The notes: generated from the sequence alone by a model not told the origin. DNA of 46,459 nt from Syntrophaceae bacterium UBA5619 (GCA_002424545.1 DIKL01000065.1:1-46459), one strand, 5' to 3'. Positions 16,201 to 24,275 are shown, numbered from the stretch's first letter. Translations and numbers: made by a program.

Positions 16201-16931
16201 GTGATGTTCCGGATCGGCGGCGTCTCTCCGGCCGCGGCAAGCGCGAATTCTCCCGTCCCACGCACAGGCAGGTTTGTTCCTCTGATGGAAAGAATGAGGC
16301 GCGGGGAGGTGGGACGAATGCTGAACACCCCCGCAAACAGCAGGCGCGGGGCAGCGACCCTGAGCCGGTCGAGGGTCACGGTGATCCTGTCTTCTTTGCT
16401 TTCGGCAACCATTCGTGCATCGACCTGGCGCAACACGGCAGGCTCATGTCCTTTCCGAATCACGGAGAAACGTCCGTTCTCGACAGAGAGGATCAGTCCG
16501 GCTTCATCGCTCATCATTGATTTTAGCGCTGCCGATATCTGTTCCACCGAAGGAAGCCCGCCTTCCTGGTCAGGGATATGAAGTGTAAGAGCAGGGTCCT
16601 GGATCTGGAGTTTGGTGATCTTTACACGGCCCCTCAAGAACGGGATGATCTTGGGAAAGACCTTCAGGCTTGTGATCGAGGCCTCCAGCCGTCCCGGCAC
16701 GGCGATTCGAGGCTGATGCATGATCAGCCGGGGAACGGGAAAGAACGCAATGTCGATGCTTCGGAATGTCACGGTTCCGGAGATCCTCTGTGAGAGAACC
16801 CGCTGAAACTCCTCTTTGACCGGGGCGGTGTTGATGAATTTCGGGAGGAGGAATGCCGCGCAAACAAGAAGCAGAAGAAGGATTCCCGCCGCATAGGATA
16901 GCCGCTTCATGATCGTAAAGGAAACTCTCAT
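13290..16931 (-). CDS. Large AsmA-like inner-membrane/periplasmic protein
   Basis: A 1213-residue AsmA-family protein. One N-terminal membrane anchor lies at about residues 12-30 (SYAAGILLLLLVCAAFLL), followed by a long periplasmic beta-rich region expected to form a lipid-carrying groove between the membranes. The C-terminal 200 residues (FDGTLNLSL through DIHNPDFSLRPL) match the AsmA C-terminal domain. Residues about 415-655 hold two adjacent copies of a 120-residue unit, marked by YDPEQISVKDL / YDPERISVKGL and MHGWLAS / IHGWLAS. ATG at 16931 overlaps the waaA stop (ATGA), so it is co-translated with waaA and probably serves lipid or LPS transport. Confidence 0.85.
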   Translation of the reverse strand: MRVSFTIMKRLSYAAGILLLLLVCAAFLLPKFINTAPVKEEFQRVLSQRISGTVTFRSIDIAFFPVPRLIMHQPRIAVPGRLEASITSLKVFPKIIPFLRGRVKITKLQIQDPALTLHIPDQEGGLPSVEQISAALKSMMSDEAGLILSVENGRFSVIRKGHEPAVLRQVDARMVAESKEDRITVTLDRLRVAAPRLLFAGVFSIRPTSPRLILSIRGTNLPVRGTGEFALAAAGETPPIRNITDIVRDGTVPDITFESRGDSFEDLVAIENIEIKGGLEQGGIHIPGLGLDFTAVKGAFTVSKGMLQGTGIAGQSGKSTLRQASLKLGVTGDDGPFRLETVVRADPQETLVLLGRLVKDESLLQELQRIQSVSGAVRGRLVLDGTLASVETRVSVSEMNLSARYDRIPFPVTVGRGSLVYDPEQISVKDLTGTLGQSTFSGMDARMDRGPEPRLAVRSGTLSLHAAEMHGWLASLKPVRMPFGEIASASGNIAISSLSVNGPARSPEAWAVSATGSSDSLTVSSPDLPEALSLSCRSFSYDPERISVKGLSATMGRSSVAGLEAHIDPGASPHLEIHSAQATINTGEIHGWLASKEKMKTPLRKISAVSGDIVLSTLALKGPLSTPGEWQFMTTGTADDLVIRSPSLPDRLALRRGKFTLTPGLVVLDAARVGMLDAAATLSGVLMVSPEGLRGMDVLIDANMGPAGMQWLKTFAGLPRILKVQQRLALARGHVVSADKGELSFQGEITTQGGQALSLGLVQQKKELKIDKLEIRDAVSRASLTLGLRKRSWETTFSGRLDLSTVAALVEVEPMPAGRLAGDFSARILRDRPLESLVRGRLSGEGIVLPWKPGIPIQIDSITLGADGGRISIPSSRIRLAKTTLSSSGALAFGKDGLDVQMEVAADRVEWESIERILADRKAAKPAEDGGESSTMPVRGTVNISAHEFVYGRYTLSPLHADISFTPERATAHIRKAALCSINAEGRIELAGGNQNMEITLSAKDQDAGPAIECLTDGDTQMTGRYSFDGTLNLSLATKPPLRGLDGTLSLRVRDGRINRSIPLTGLFSLLTPTEYFKGLPDLRKEGLSFSTVTIDGDIRRGVLSLKNAVLDGSTMLIMAEGTVDLSERKADVTMLAAPFKTLDSMFRILPERKGDRLASLVAIGVKMTGDIHNPDFSLRPLTGIGTGLIGVMQRILKTPLRIIESLIPVPRK

Positions 16932-18232
16932 TTCAACTGCCCGGCAATGAGCTCCGCGTAACGGGTCGCGGCGCCGCGGTTTGCCGCCACGGCCAGTCGT
17001 CCGGCTTCCCCTTTCCGGCGCAACAGATCCGGATCATCGAGAAGCCCCAGGATGCCGGCGGAGAGTTCCTCGCGGTTTTGAACGGTGATCCCGGCCCCCG
17101 CCTCTTCGAGCAGCGCTTTTTCGTCCCGAAAATCGTCCATGAACGGACCGTGGAAAACGACCTTCCCCCAGGCGGCGGCCTCGAGGAGGTTCTGGCCGCC
17201 CTTCGGCACGAGGCTTCCCCCGCAGAAGGCAACGGCGGCCAGGCTGTAGACCTTGAAGAGTTCGCCGATCACATCGACGACAACGACGCGCTCCCGCCGC
17301 CGGATCTGACCGGCGTGGATCGCGGACATCCGAATGACGTCGGGGAACCCGGTCCGCCGAACCAGTTCCGTAACGGCGTCCCCCCGCTCGATGTGACGGG
17401 GGATCAGGATCAGTTTGAATTCCGGCCGGCGGGCGAGGATTTCCCGATACGCCTCCAAAACGACCGATTCCTCCCCCTCGTGCGTGCTCCCCGCGACCAG
17501 CGCCTGCTCCCCCGGCCCGATCCTGAGGACGCCGGCGATCTCCCGTTCCAACTCCGGGGAGACCCGGGCCGCGAGGCCGTCATACTTCGCGTTCCCAACG
17601 ACATGAATCCGCGAAGGCGGCATCCCGAGAGCCGTCAACCTCTCCGCATCGGTCGGGGAAATCACACCGGCGGCATCGAGCGTCGCGAGGAGTTTTTTCC
17701 AGAAGAAGCGTGTCGCGCGATAACGGCGGAAGGAACGGGGAGATATCCGGCCGTTCGCCATCACGATCCGCACCCCTCGCTCCCGACAGATCCGCAGGAA
17801 GTTGGGCCAAAGTTCCGTTTCGACCGGAACGAAGACATCGGGCCGGACCAGATCGAGAACCTTCCGCACGACGCGGGGGATGTCGAGGGGATAGTAGATG
17901 TGAGCCGTCGCGGCGGTCACCAGTTTCCGGGCCATCTCCTGACCCGTCTCCGTGCTCGTGGACAAAACGATGACCGCCCCGGGAAAGCGGGAGCGCAACG
18001 CCGTCACGATCGGGGCGGCCGCCGTCACTTCGCCGACTGAAACGGCGTGGAGCCAGATCCGGGGCGTCCCGGCCTCATGGAGTCGTGAGACGATATCCTC
18101 GGGAATCCGGCCGAACTTCGGGCCGATGCTTTTGCGGTACTTTCCCGTCAGGAGCATCTTTGAGCCGTAGATGGGAACGGCAACGAAAGCCGCCGCAAAA
18201 AGAAGCGCATTGTAGAGTCCCGACCAGAACAA
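16928..18232 (-). CDS. waaA: 3-deoxy-D-manno-octulosonic acid (Kdo) transferase
   Basis: A 434-residue GT30 enzyme that adds Kdo from CMP-Kdo to lipid A precursors at the inner membrane. One N-terminal hydrophobic segment anchors it. WLHAVSVGE near residue 60 contains the catalytic Glu region, STSTETGQEMA and PVETELWPNFL follow, and the C-terminal half has the CMP-binding NLLEAAAWGK-type stretch (GGQNLLEAAAWGK). The start is TTG at 18232 with GAGG 7 bases upstream; no in-frame ATG is close. It shows the organism makes LPS. It is coupled to the AsmA-like gene by an ATGA overlap. Confidence 0.92.
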   Translation of the reverse strand: MFWSGLYNALLFAAAFVAVPIYGSKMLLTGKYRKSIGPKFGRIPEDIVSRLHEAGTPRIWLHAVSVGEVTAAAPIVTALRSRFPGAVIVLSTSTETGQEMARKLVTAATAHIYYPLDIPRVVRKVLDLVRPDVFVPVETELWPNFLRICRERGVRIVMANGRISPRSFRRYRATRFFWKKLLATLDAAGVISPTDAERLTALGMPPSRIHVVGNAKYDGLAARVSPELEREIAGVLRIGPGEQALVAGSTHEGEESVVLEAYREILARRPEFKLILIPRHIERGDAVTELVRRTGFPDVIRMSAIHAGQIRRRERVVVVDVIGELFKVYSLAAVAFCGGSLVPKGGQNLLEAAAWGKVVFHGPFMDDFRDEKALLEEAGAGITVQNREELSAGILGLLDDPDLLRRKGEAGRLAVAANRGAATRYAELIAGQLK

Positions 18233-18462
18233 GACGTTACCTCATGATGGATGATGATCGAATCGGATTCTTATCCATAACCGCTGTCACAAGCCCCCGC
18301 GATCTCATCAATGACCGGACGGGACACCGGCGGGATTTCATGGCAATACCGCGTTTGTGACGTCAATACCATGACCGTCTGAACGCCGCAAGAAGAACGG
18401 AAGCCTGGAGGCAGGGCAGGTCCGGTTGATAAAACAGGGATGAATGTCGGAAAAGCGGAAAA

Positions 18463-18825
18463 CTACAGTCCTAGTTCCTCTCCGATGAGAAACACGGTGA
18501 TCCTGTCCTTATACACCCGGTGGCCGCGGAGGGCCGTCAGGGCGCTGCAGATGGTAAGGGGCGGCTTGCAGTTATAGCAAAAACCGGTCACCGCACAGGG
18601 ATTGAGCAGGAGGCAATCCGCTTTTCTTAGGGCAACGACAATCCCCGTCTTAAACAGTGTTTCGGAGTCTCCAAGGCCGACCACCGCCCCGTTGGGAATG
18701 TGGGCCAGAATCTCCGGCATCGCCTCCCGGGCCGAGGGAAAGGCAAAGCCGTTGATGAAGTTCTTTTTCAGCTTTCGTATTACCTTTTCAGACCATTTCT
18801 CATGCAGCCATTGTTTTCCGTTCAC
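18463..18825 (-). CDS. LUD-domain (LutC/DUF162-like) protein with internal deletion
   Basis: A 120-residue protein with both ends of a LUD domain but no middle. The N-terminal part has the family's IPNGAVVGLGDSETL stretch (residues 43-57). The C-terminal part has the Cys motif NPCAVTGFCYNCKPP and ends FLIGEELGL like full-length members. Between TGIVVALR and LLLNPCAV about 70-80 residues normally present are missing, including the central ADVFLTG-type strand. LUD proteins act in lactate use and Fe-S oxidoreduction. The start is GTG at 18825, with AGGGG 5 bases upstream. It may be a decaying gene or a minimal variant. Last gene of the minus-strand block. Confidence 0.65.
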   Translation of the reverse strand: MNGKQWLHEKWSEKVIRKLKKNFINGFAFPSAREAMPEILAHIPNGAVVGLGDSETLFKTGIVVALRKADCLLLNPCAVTGFCYNCKPPLTICSALTALRGHRVYKDRITVFLIGEELGL

Positions 18826-18857
18826 GGGCACCCCTTCGTTTCGGTGACGCAATCCTC

Positions 18858-19424
18858 TTACCCCCCGATGACGCCCGAAGTGACCAAATCGTTCCAGACC
18901 TGCTGTTTTTGCAGCAACCCCTTGCGCACCATGAAGCGGTCGATGAAACGGATATCGGCAAAAGGCCTCCCCTGCAGATCTTCCCCCTCCAGTGTACCGT
19001 AACAATAGACCACGCTGCCGTCGACCTGCGGAGCCAAATCGAAGACCTCGTAACGCTTGCGAACGGACCGATAACGATTTTTGGCCCATTCCACGAGTTC
19101 TTCGATCTTTTTAAAACGGGCATTGCCGGGAAAGACCATTTCAAAATCGTCGGCCAGCATCGACCGAGCGCCTTCCAGGTCGCGCGCTTCCATGCGTTTC
19201 AGGAATTCACCGACCAAAGCCAGTGCGTCCGGAGGCGCCGCAGCGGGCTGCCGGTGCCGATCGCCCCGCCGGTAATTGGCAGCCGCCACCTCCTGAATAA
19301 CGACGGTCACGGCCTCGGCCGGCGCCTCCAGAACAGCACCGACGGCACAGGTCAGTTGATGGCCGATACGTTCTCGAACCGATTCCTCATAGCCTTCCAT
19401 TAAAGTCACAGTGATCACGGGCAT
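18858..19424 (-). CDS. Tautomerase-SnoaL fusion protein
   Basis: A 188-residue protein of two parts. Residues 1-55 look like a 4-oxalocrotonate tautomerase monomer: after Met removal it starts with the catalytic Pro (MPVITVTLMEGY), and continues with SVRERIGHQLTCAV and VTVVIQEVAAANYRRG. A Pro/Ala-rich linker follows. Residues about 68-188 have the SnoaL/NTF2-like pattern FLKRMEARDLEGARSMLAD and end with IRFIDRFMVRKG. Tautomerases move enol-keto double bonds; SnoaL-like domains hold small hydrophobic ligands. This combination is unusual. The start ATG has AAAGGAGG upstream. Confidence 0.75.
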   Translation of the reverse strand: MPVITVTLMEGYEESVRERIGHQLTCAVGAVLEAPAEAVTVVIQEVAAANYRRGDRHRQPAAAPPDALALVGEFLKRMEARDLEGARSMLADDFEMVFPGNARFKKIEELVEWAKNRYRSVRKRYEVFDLAPQVDGSVVYCYGTLEGEDLQGRPFADIRFIDRFMVRKGLLQKQQVWNDLVTSGVIGG

Positions 19425-19473
19425 GGGGTCCTCCTTTTCCGAACCAGAATCATTTTCGTTTCAATCATGGTGA

Positions 19474-19866
19474 TTACTGAACGGTCACCACCGGACAAGG
19501 CGCGTTAAGGATGACATACTGAGCATTCGAGCCGAAGATCAGTTTTCCGACGCGCGATTTTTTGGCGATGCCCACGATAATCTCGTCCACCCCATTGTCT
19601 TCCGCAAAATCGATGAGGTCTTCGGCTGGCGTTGCGCCGCGGATCATCAGATGGGTCTCGCACTCCACGCCGGCTTCTTTCACCTTCTTCTCGGCGCTCT
19701 CCAGCAGCGCTTCGTCATTCTCGATCTCCGGCAAATCTTCCTCCGCTCCCGTGCTTCGGGAGGTCAGAACAATCACTTTGGCGCCAAACATTTTGGCGTG
19801 CTTGATAGCCAGTTCCAACGCCCTGCCCGCCTCATCAGTCCGATCGTAACCCACCAATATCTTCAT
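19474..19866 (-). CDS. Universal stress protein, UspA family
   Basis: A 130-residue cytoplasmic UspA-fold protein. MKILVGYDRTDEAGRALELA is the first strand-helix. The ATP-binding signature appears as VGIAKKSRVGKLIFGSNAQ, followed by the ending PCPVVTVQ, so it is likely of the nucleotide-binding type. ATG at 19866 overlaps the stop of the MFS transporter gene (ATGA), which suggests coupled synthesis of transporter and stress protein. Confidence 0.9.
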   Translation of the reverse strand: MKILVGYDRTDEAGRALELAIKHAKMFGAKVIVLTSRSTGAEEDLPEIENDEALLESAEKKVKEAGVECETHLMIRGATPAEDLIDFAEDNGVDEIIVGIAKKSRVGKLIFGSNAQYVILNAPCPVVTVQ

Positions 19867-21074
19867 ATTCTTTTCTCCTTTTCTTCCATTGGTTCCTTAT
19901 CGACGACCAGATGAAGCCAGCCGATCATCGCCAACCCCAGAAGGGCGCCGAAATAAAAGACCCCGCTCATACCGAAATATGAAAACACACCGCTCATGAT
20001 CACCGGACCGATGGTTTGCCCCACCCGAAGTGACGTCCCGTAGAAAGACAGGACCACGGCCCGGTTTTCCGTCGCCGAAAGGCCGCTCAGCAGCGACTGA
20101 ATGACCGGAATGACCATGCCCTGCGCGATGCCCATCACCACCGCCGGCAGGATGCAATACCACGTCCCCGGCATCAGCGGCATCAAGACCAGGGACACGG
20201 CATACAACAGCATACTGATTTTGAAGAGCCGTTTCTCAGGAAAATACCGGACCAGCGTCCCCATCTTCACGGAAGAAAAGGCCGAGGCGATCATCATGAA
20301 GGACATGACCACACCGATGATCATGGGACTGGTGCCAAAACGCTCGTCCATCAGGAGCGGAAAAAAATTGTAGAAACCGCCCGAGACGAGGATGAAAGTC
20401 ACCATGGTCGCCACATAGATCCCGAAGACCTGGGGCCTTTTCAGTGACGCCGCAACCTCTTTGAGATACACCCCAAGCCGGCCGAGCCGCTTCGGCTCCG
20501 GAGAGTTGAGCCGTCTTAGGACGAGCAGCCAGACGGGAACGGCCGCCAGAGGCATCATGAAAGGATAAAACCAGCCCAGGGTCGCAAGGAGACCACCCAG
20601 AATCGTCAGCACGGTGGCACCGACGCTGAAGACGCTCTGGTTGTACCCCATCGCCGTCGTTCGATCCCTGCCGGAAAAGAGATCGCCGATGATCGTAATA
20701 TTCAAAGAACTCAGGCAGGCGCCCGCCACCCCCTGGAGGAAACGCAAGACAAGGAGGGCTCTGAAATCATCGATCAGCAGGCAGGCCCCTCCCGAAAGAC
20801 CGAACAGAAGGAGCGCCGGCCCCAAGACCTTTTTTCTTCCAAACCGGTCCGCCGCCATGCCGATGAAGGGCATGAGAAAGACGCCGGGCAGGGCGAAGAC
20901 CGTCAGAACAAGGCCGACGTCTTGCGGTGCCACCGAGAGGTCCTGGACGATCCTGGGAAGGGCGGGGCTGACGCTGAACAGCCCGATCGCCGAAAGTATC
21001 GTGACGAGAAAAACAACCTGCAGGTTCCCGTTCCAGAAAATCTGCCCATCCTCTTCCTGCCGGTGCTCCGCCAT
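19863..21074 (-). CDS. MFS transporter, 12 transmembrane segments
   Basis: A 403-residue major facilitator protein with about 12 hydrophobic helices in two halves. Loop 2-3 carries the MFS motif A as GMAADRFGRKK. The motif-rich helix 4-5 region FLQGVAGACLSSLNITII resembles the drug:H+ antiporter DHA1 group, so it is probably an exporter or proton-driven symporter of a small organic molecule. The start ATG at 21074 follows a GGGGTG site. It lies downstream of three hydrolase genes and may handle their substrate or product. Confidence 0.85.
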   Translation of the reverse strand: MAEHRQEEDGQIFWNGNLQVVFLVTILSAIGLFSVSPALPRIVQDLSVAPQDVGLVLTVFALPGVFLMPFIGMAADRFGRKKVLGPALLLFGLSGGACLLIDDFRALLVLRFLQGVAGACLSSLNITIIGDLFSGRDRTTAMGYNQSVFSVGATVLTILGGLLATLGWFYPFMMPLAAVPVWLLVLRRLNSPEPKRLGRLGVYLKEVAASLKRPQVFGIYVATMVTFILVSGGFYNFFPLLMDERFGTSPMIIGVVMSFMMIASAFSSVKMGTLVRYFPEKRLFKISMLLYAVSLVLMPLMPGTWYCILPAVVMGIAQGMVIPVIQSLLSGLSATENRAVVLSFYGTSLRVGQTIGPVIMSGVFSYFGMSGVFYFGALLGLAMIGWLHLVVDKEPMEEKEKRI

Positions 21075-21162
21075 AGATCTTACACCCCTTTATGACACCC
21101 TTTCGGAAGGTGGGAAGCATCTCCTCCCGGCGCAGACACGATTCGATCGGGTCATGCGGTCC

Positions 21163-21969
21163 TCATTCTCCCGGACATGGCTGTTTTTTCAGGAACGCCA
21201 AGGCTTCCTTGGCCACCTCGGCCGGATGGGTGATCACATGGAAAGTGCCCTCGGCGCCGTGAATGACGGCCAACTCCGTCCCGGGCAGGAGGGTTTGAAT
21301 TTCCCGCGACCCGGAGGCGTAGTCGGACCCCGAACCGATGGGTCCGCCATCGGCGACGATCATCAGCTGAGGCGCCTTGATGTGCTCCAGGTCTTTGGTC
21401 AAGTCCAAATCCAGGGCCTTGTGCATGGCCTTCCAGCCTTCCGTGGAGAGATTCTCCTCAAAGCGCCGCACCAGCCAGGGCTCATAAAGGACAGGCATGC
21501 CGAACATCCTGGCCCAGAAATAAGCCCCCTGGCTCCCGTTGCCGAAGCCGAATTCGTCAGCAATGGTTTCTCCGATCCGCGACATCTTGCGATACTGTTC
21601 CGTAAAGCGATAGACGCCGTAATGGATGATCGCCCGGGTCCGCTCGGGATACTTCGCGGCAAAACGGACAGCCACCAGGGACCCGTTCGAGGTCGAGAAG
21701 ATATGCGCCTTCGCCACGCCGAGTTCATCGAGGATCCGCTTCAAATCATCGGTCCACTGTTCGACGGAAACCCCCTTGGTCCCACGATCGGATCGTCCGG
21801 CGCCCCGCTGATCGTAAAGGATCAGTCGATATTCATCCGCCAGCAGGGGCCGCAGGAAATCCCACTGGCGGTGCACCAGGGAACTTCCCCCGATGAGGAC
21901 CAGCGGTTCCCCTTTTCCTTCCACGTCGTACCAGATCTTTACCCCGTCATCCGCCGTCACATAAGCCAT
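21163..21969 (-). CDS. Alpha/beta hydrolase
   Basis: A 268-residue alpha/beta hydrolase fold enzyme. LIGGSSLVHRQW (oxyanion region) and YDQRGAGRSD are typical. The nucleophile elbow reads FSTSNGSL, with Ser in the S-x-S-x-G-x context where G-x-S-x-G is usual; the first Gly is replaced by Ser. A late His in GTFHVITHP fits the triad. The reaction is probably ester, lactone or amide hydrolysis or C-C hydrolysis; no substrate can be named. The start ATG at 21969 has AGGAGG upstream. It follows the isochorismatase-type gene by 19 bases. Confidence 0.85.
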   Translation of the reverse strand: MAYVTADDGVKIWYDVEGKGEPLVLIGGSSLVHRQWDFLRPLLADEYRLILYDQRGAGRSDRGTKGVSVEQWTDDLKRILDELGVAKAHIFSTSNGSLVAVRFAAKYPERTRAIIHYGVYRFTEQYRKMSRIGETIADEFGFGNGSQGAYFWARMFGMPVLYEPWLVRRFEENLSTEGWKAMHKALDLDLTKDLEHIKAPQLMIVADGGPIGSGSDYASGSREIQTLLPGTELAVIHGAEGTFHVITHPAEVAKEALAFLKKQPCPGE

Positions 21970-21988
21970 GATTTATCCTCCTGGCCTT

Positions 21989-22693
21989 TTATAGATTCCC
22001 GAGATAGGCGAGCACTTCGTCGCTCTGCAGCACATCGCAATACTTCATCCACAGATCGAGCAGGGATGCCTTGTGCGAAACGGAGATCCGATCGTAGACG
22101 CAGTCGACCACCACGGCGCAGTTGAAACCGCGGGTCACGGCGTCGACGCAGGCCGCCCGGACACAGCCGCAGGTTGTCCCGCCGGTGACGATCAGGGTGT
22201 CGATGCCCAGTCTCACGAGATAGCTCTCCAGCGGCGTCCCATAGAAGACACTGGCATAGGATTTGTCGACGACAATATCCCCCTCTTCGGGCAAAAGCGA
22301 GGCAATGAACGACGTCCCTTTCGATCCGGCCAGGTAGGGGGCTTGGTTTCGTTTGGTCTTCATGGCAAATCCGTCAAATGCCAAATGCTGCTGGACATGC
22401 CGGGTAAAGATGATCGGTAGAGACTTGCCGCGGAACGCCTTCAACACCTCACGGATACGGTCTACAGCCCGCCAGGCCGTTTCCCCGGCCCCGGACGGCC
22501 ATTCCCCGATCTGCTCCAAAATCGGTCGGTCGGCGCCGGCATAGTTGTATTGAGGATCGACAATCATCAATGCCGGCCGCTTCCCCAGTCCCCGGGGCTG
22601 ACCGTACCCGCCGCGACGAATGACCTCCCGGTCCGTCTCCGTCAGGAGGTCCTCCCATGCATATATTCTGTCTTGTCCCATAAAGTCGCCCAT
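21989..22693 (-). CDS. Isochorismatase-family cysteine amidohydrolase
   Basis: A 234-residue cysteine hydrolase. The catalytic triad is visible: Asp in LMIVDPQYNYAG (near residue 46), Lys in VVDKSYASVFYGTP, and Cys in VTGGTTCGCVRAACVDA. The extended N-terminus and TTCGCVR motif resemble N-carbamoylsarcosine amidase and maleamate/ureidoacrylate amidases, which release ammonia or carbamate from carbamoyl or amide groups. It lies between an alpha/beta hydrolase and a TRZ/ATZ amidohydrolase, which fits breakdown of an N-containing ring. The start ATG at 22693 has an AAAGAAAGGACC site. Confidence 0.88.
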   Translation of the reverse strand: MGDFMGQDRIYAWEDLLTETDREVIRRGGYGQPRGLGKRPALMIVDPQYNYAGADRPILEQIGEWPSGAGETAWRAVDRIREVLKAFRGKSLPIIFTRHVQQHLAFDGFAMKTKRNQAPYLAGSKGTSFIASLLPEEGDIVVDKSYASVFYGTPLESYLVRLGIDTLIVTGGTTCGCVRAACVDAVTRGFNCAVVVDCVYDRISVSHKASLLDLWMKYCDVLQSDEVLAYLGNL

Positions 22694-22706
22694 GGTCCTT
22701 TCTTCT

Positions 22707-24251
22707 TTATTTCAGACCATCCCGACGCGAATTGACCGGGAAATAGGCCTGTGTCTCCACCTTGTCGGGCCAGCCGGCGTAATGGGCGATCACTTGCGCC
22801 TTGAGTGCATCCATCATCCGTACAAAACCCTTCTCAGACTCGGTTCTTGACCGTGACGCCGCCAGAGCCAACCGATCGCCGATGGCCTCTTCATCGACAC
22901 CGAGCACCCGTCCTTCGCGCACCACGACCCGGCCGTCCACGATCACCGTATGAACATGCCGGCCGGAGGCCCGATACATCAGGACATCGAGGGGGTCTTG
23001 GGAAGGATCCACGTAGGGGCGACAGAGGGCACGATAGTCCAGCAAGGCAAGATCCGCCAGGCAGCCCGGTTCGAGGCGACCGAGCCGGCTTCCGAATCCC
23101 AATAGCTGTGCATTGGTATCCGTGGCCATTCGAAACACCTGGCGTGCCGTCATATGGGGCGAGTCCAGTTCCAGAGAAGGCAGGCGGTGAAGAAGGAAGC
23201 ATACCTTCATCTCTTGGATCAGGTCATCATCGTCATTGATGGATTTGCCGTCCAGGCCCAGGCCGACCTTCACTCCCGCCTGAATCATCCGGTACGCCGG
23301 GGCAATTCCGTTGCGGACCCGCAGATTGCACGACGGATGGTGAGTCACCCCGGCTCCGGTCTCGCACAGGATGTCAATGTCGCTTTCCGTGGGCCAGACG
23401 CAGTGGCCGATCACAACCCTTTCTCCGAGAAAGCCGATATCGCGCATGTGCCGGATCAGGGTCTTTCCCATGGTCTCCAATCCGTAAATCTTCTGAAAGA
23501 TCGATTGAAGCGCATGCACGTGGATGGGAGCATCGAGCCGATCGGCGGCTTCGCGTATCTCTTGGAGAAGGGGATCCGTGCACCACTGGGGAGCCAAAGG
23601 GCCGAAACCAATACGGGCCATATCGGAATTGTATTGCCGATGCAGGCCGGAAACGACTGAAACGAAGTGGTCCCCGCTCAAGGAACCCGGAGGCGGCGGG
23701 GCCGTCAATGCCCGACGCAGTTCCTCCGGAAGCCGGGCAAGAAACGCATCGTTGTTACCGTAGATGAAGGGATTCCGGTCGCGGATGGCAGGATTGAACT
23801 GGACCCTCAGTCCTGCATCCCGGTAAGCCCTGAGGCCTTCTTCAAACTCCTGTTCATATTCGGCCGGGTTTTTTAGAAGATGGTTGTGCATGGTGCAGGT
23901 CACGCCGGATTTGAGCAGTCGAACGGCCGATAAGGCCACATCGTCGTAAGGTGACACCGGCAGGTATTTACGCGTATCAAACATCCAAGATTCAAGGGTA
24001 TTGTCCAGGGCTCCCCGTTGAAAGTCGGTGAGCCCGCGGCCATGGCTGTGGCCGTTGATCAAGCCCGGAATCAGTAGATCACCCTCACCGCCGATCGTTT
24101 CCACCCCGGGAAATCGGCAAGAGATTTCGCTCCATGGCCCCACAGCGGCGATCACGTTTCCGGCAATGGCCACAGCACCGTCGGAGAGCCGATTCGCCTC
24201 ATGGGAAGGGACCAGCATGCCTGCCCGGACAATCAGGGTCACATCAGCCAT
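22707..24251 (-). CDS. TRZ/ATZ-type amidohydrolase (cyclic deaminase-like)
   Basis: A 514-residue amidohydrolase-superfamily enzyme of the s-triazine/cytosine deaminase/guanine deaminase group. Metal ligands: NGHSHG (HxH) near residue 68, His in PIHVHAL near 244, His in VIGHCVWP near 278, and Asp in GLGLDGKSIND near 332. The N- and C-terminal strands form the usual small beta-sandwich. It is expected to hydrolyse an amino or amide group on a ring with one Zn or Fe ion. The start ATG at 24251 has AAGGAG upstream; the gene sits 24 bases after a MmgE/PrpD gene. Confidence 0.88.
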   Translation of the reverse strand: MADVTLIVRAGMLVPSHEANRLSDGAVAIAGNVIAAVGPWSEISCRFPGVETIGGEGDLLIPGLINGHSHGRGLTDFQRGALDNTLESWMFDTRKYLPVSPYDDVALSAVRLLKSGVTCTMHNHLLKNPAEYEQEFEEGLRAYRDAGLRVQFNPAIRDRNPFIYGNNDAFLARLPEELRRALTAPPPPGSLSGDHFVSVVSGLHRQYNSDMARIGFGPLAPQWCTDPLLQEIREAADRLDAPIHVHALQSIFQKIYGLETMGKTLIRHMRDIGFLGERVVIGHCVWPTESDIDILCETGAGVTHHPSCNLRVRNGIAPAYRMIQAGVKVGLGLDGKSINDDDDLIQEMKVCFLLHRLPSLELDSPHMTARQVFRMATDTNAQLLGFGSRLGRLEPGCLADLALLDYRALCRPYVDPSQDPLDVLMYRASGRHVHTVIVDGRVVVREGRVLGVDEEAIGDRLALAASRSRTESEKGFVRMMDALKAQVIAHYAGWPDKVETQAYFPVNSRRDGLK

Positions 24252-24275
24252 GCCATTTCTCCTTTCCGTTATGAT

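Noticed and set aside
18233..18462. Gap between waaA and the LUD gene
   Set aside because: Only short imperfect repeats (TCACAA/TTGTGA) and no gene or convincing promoter were found.
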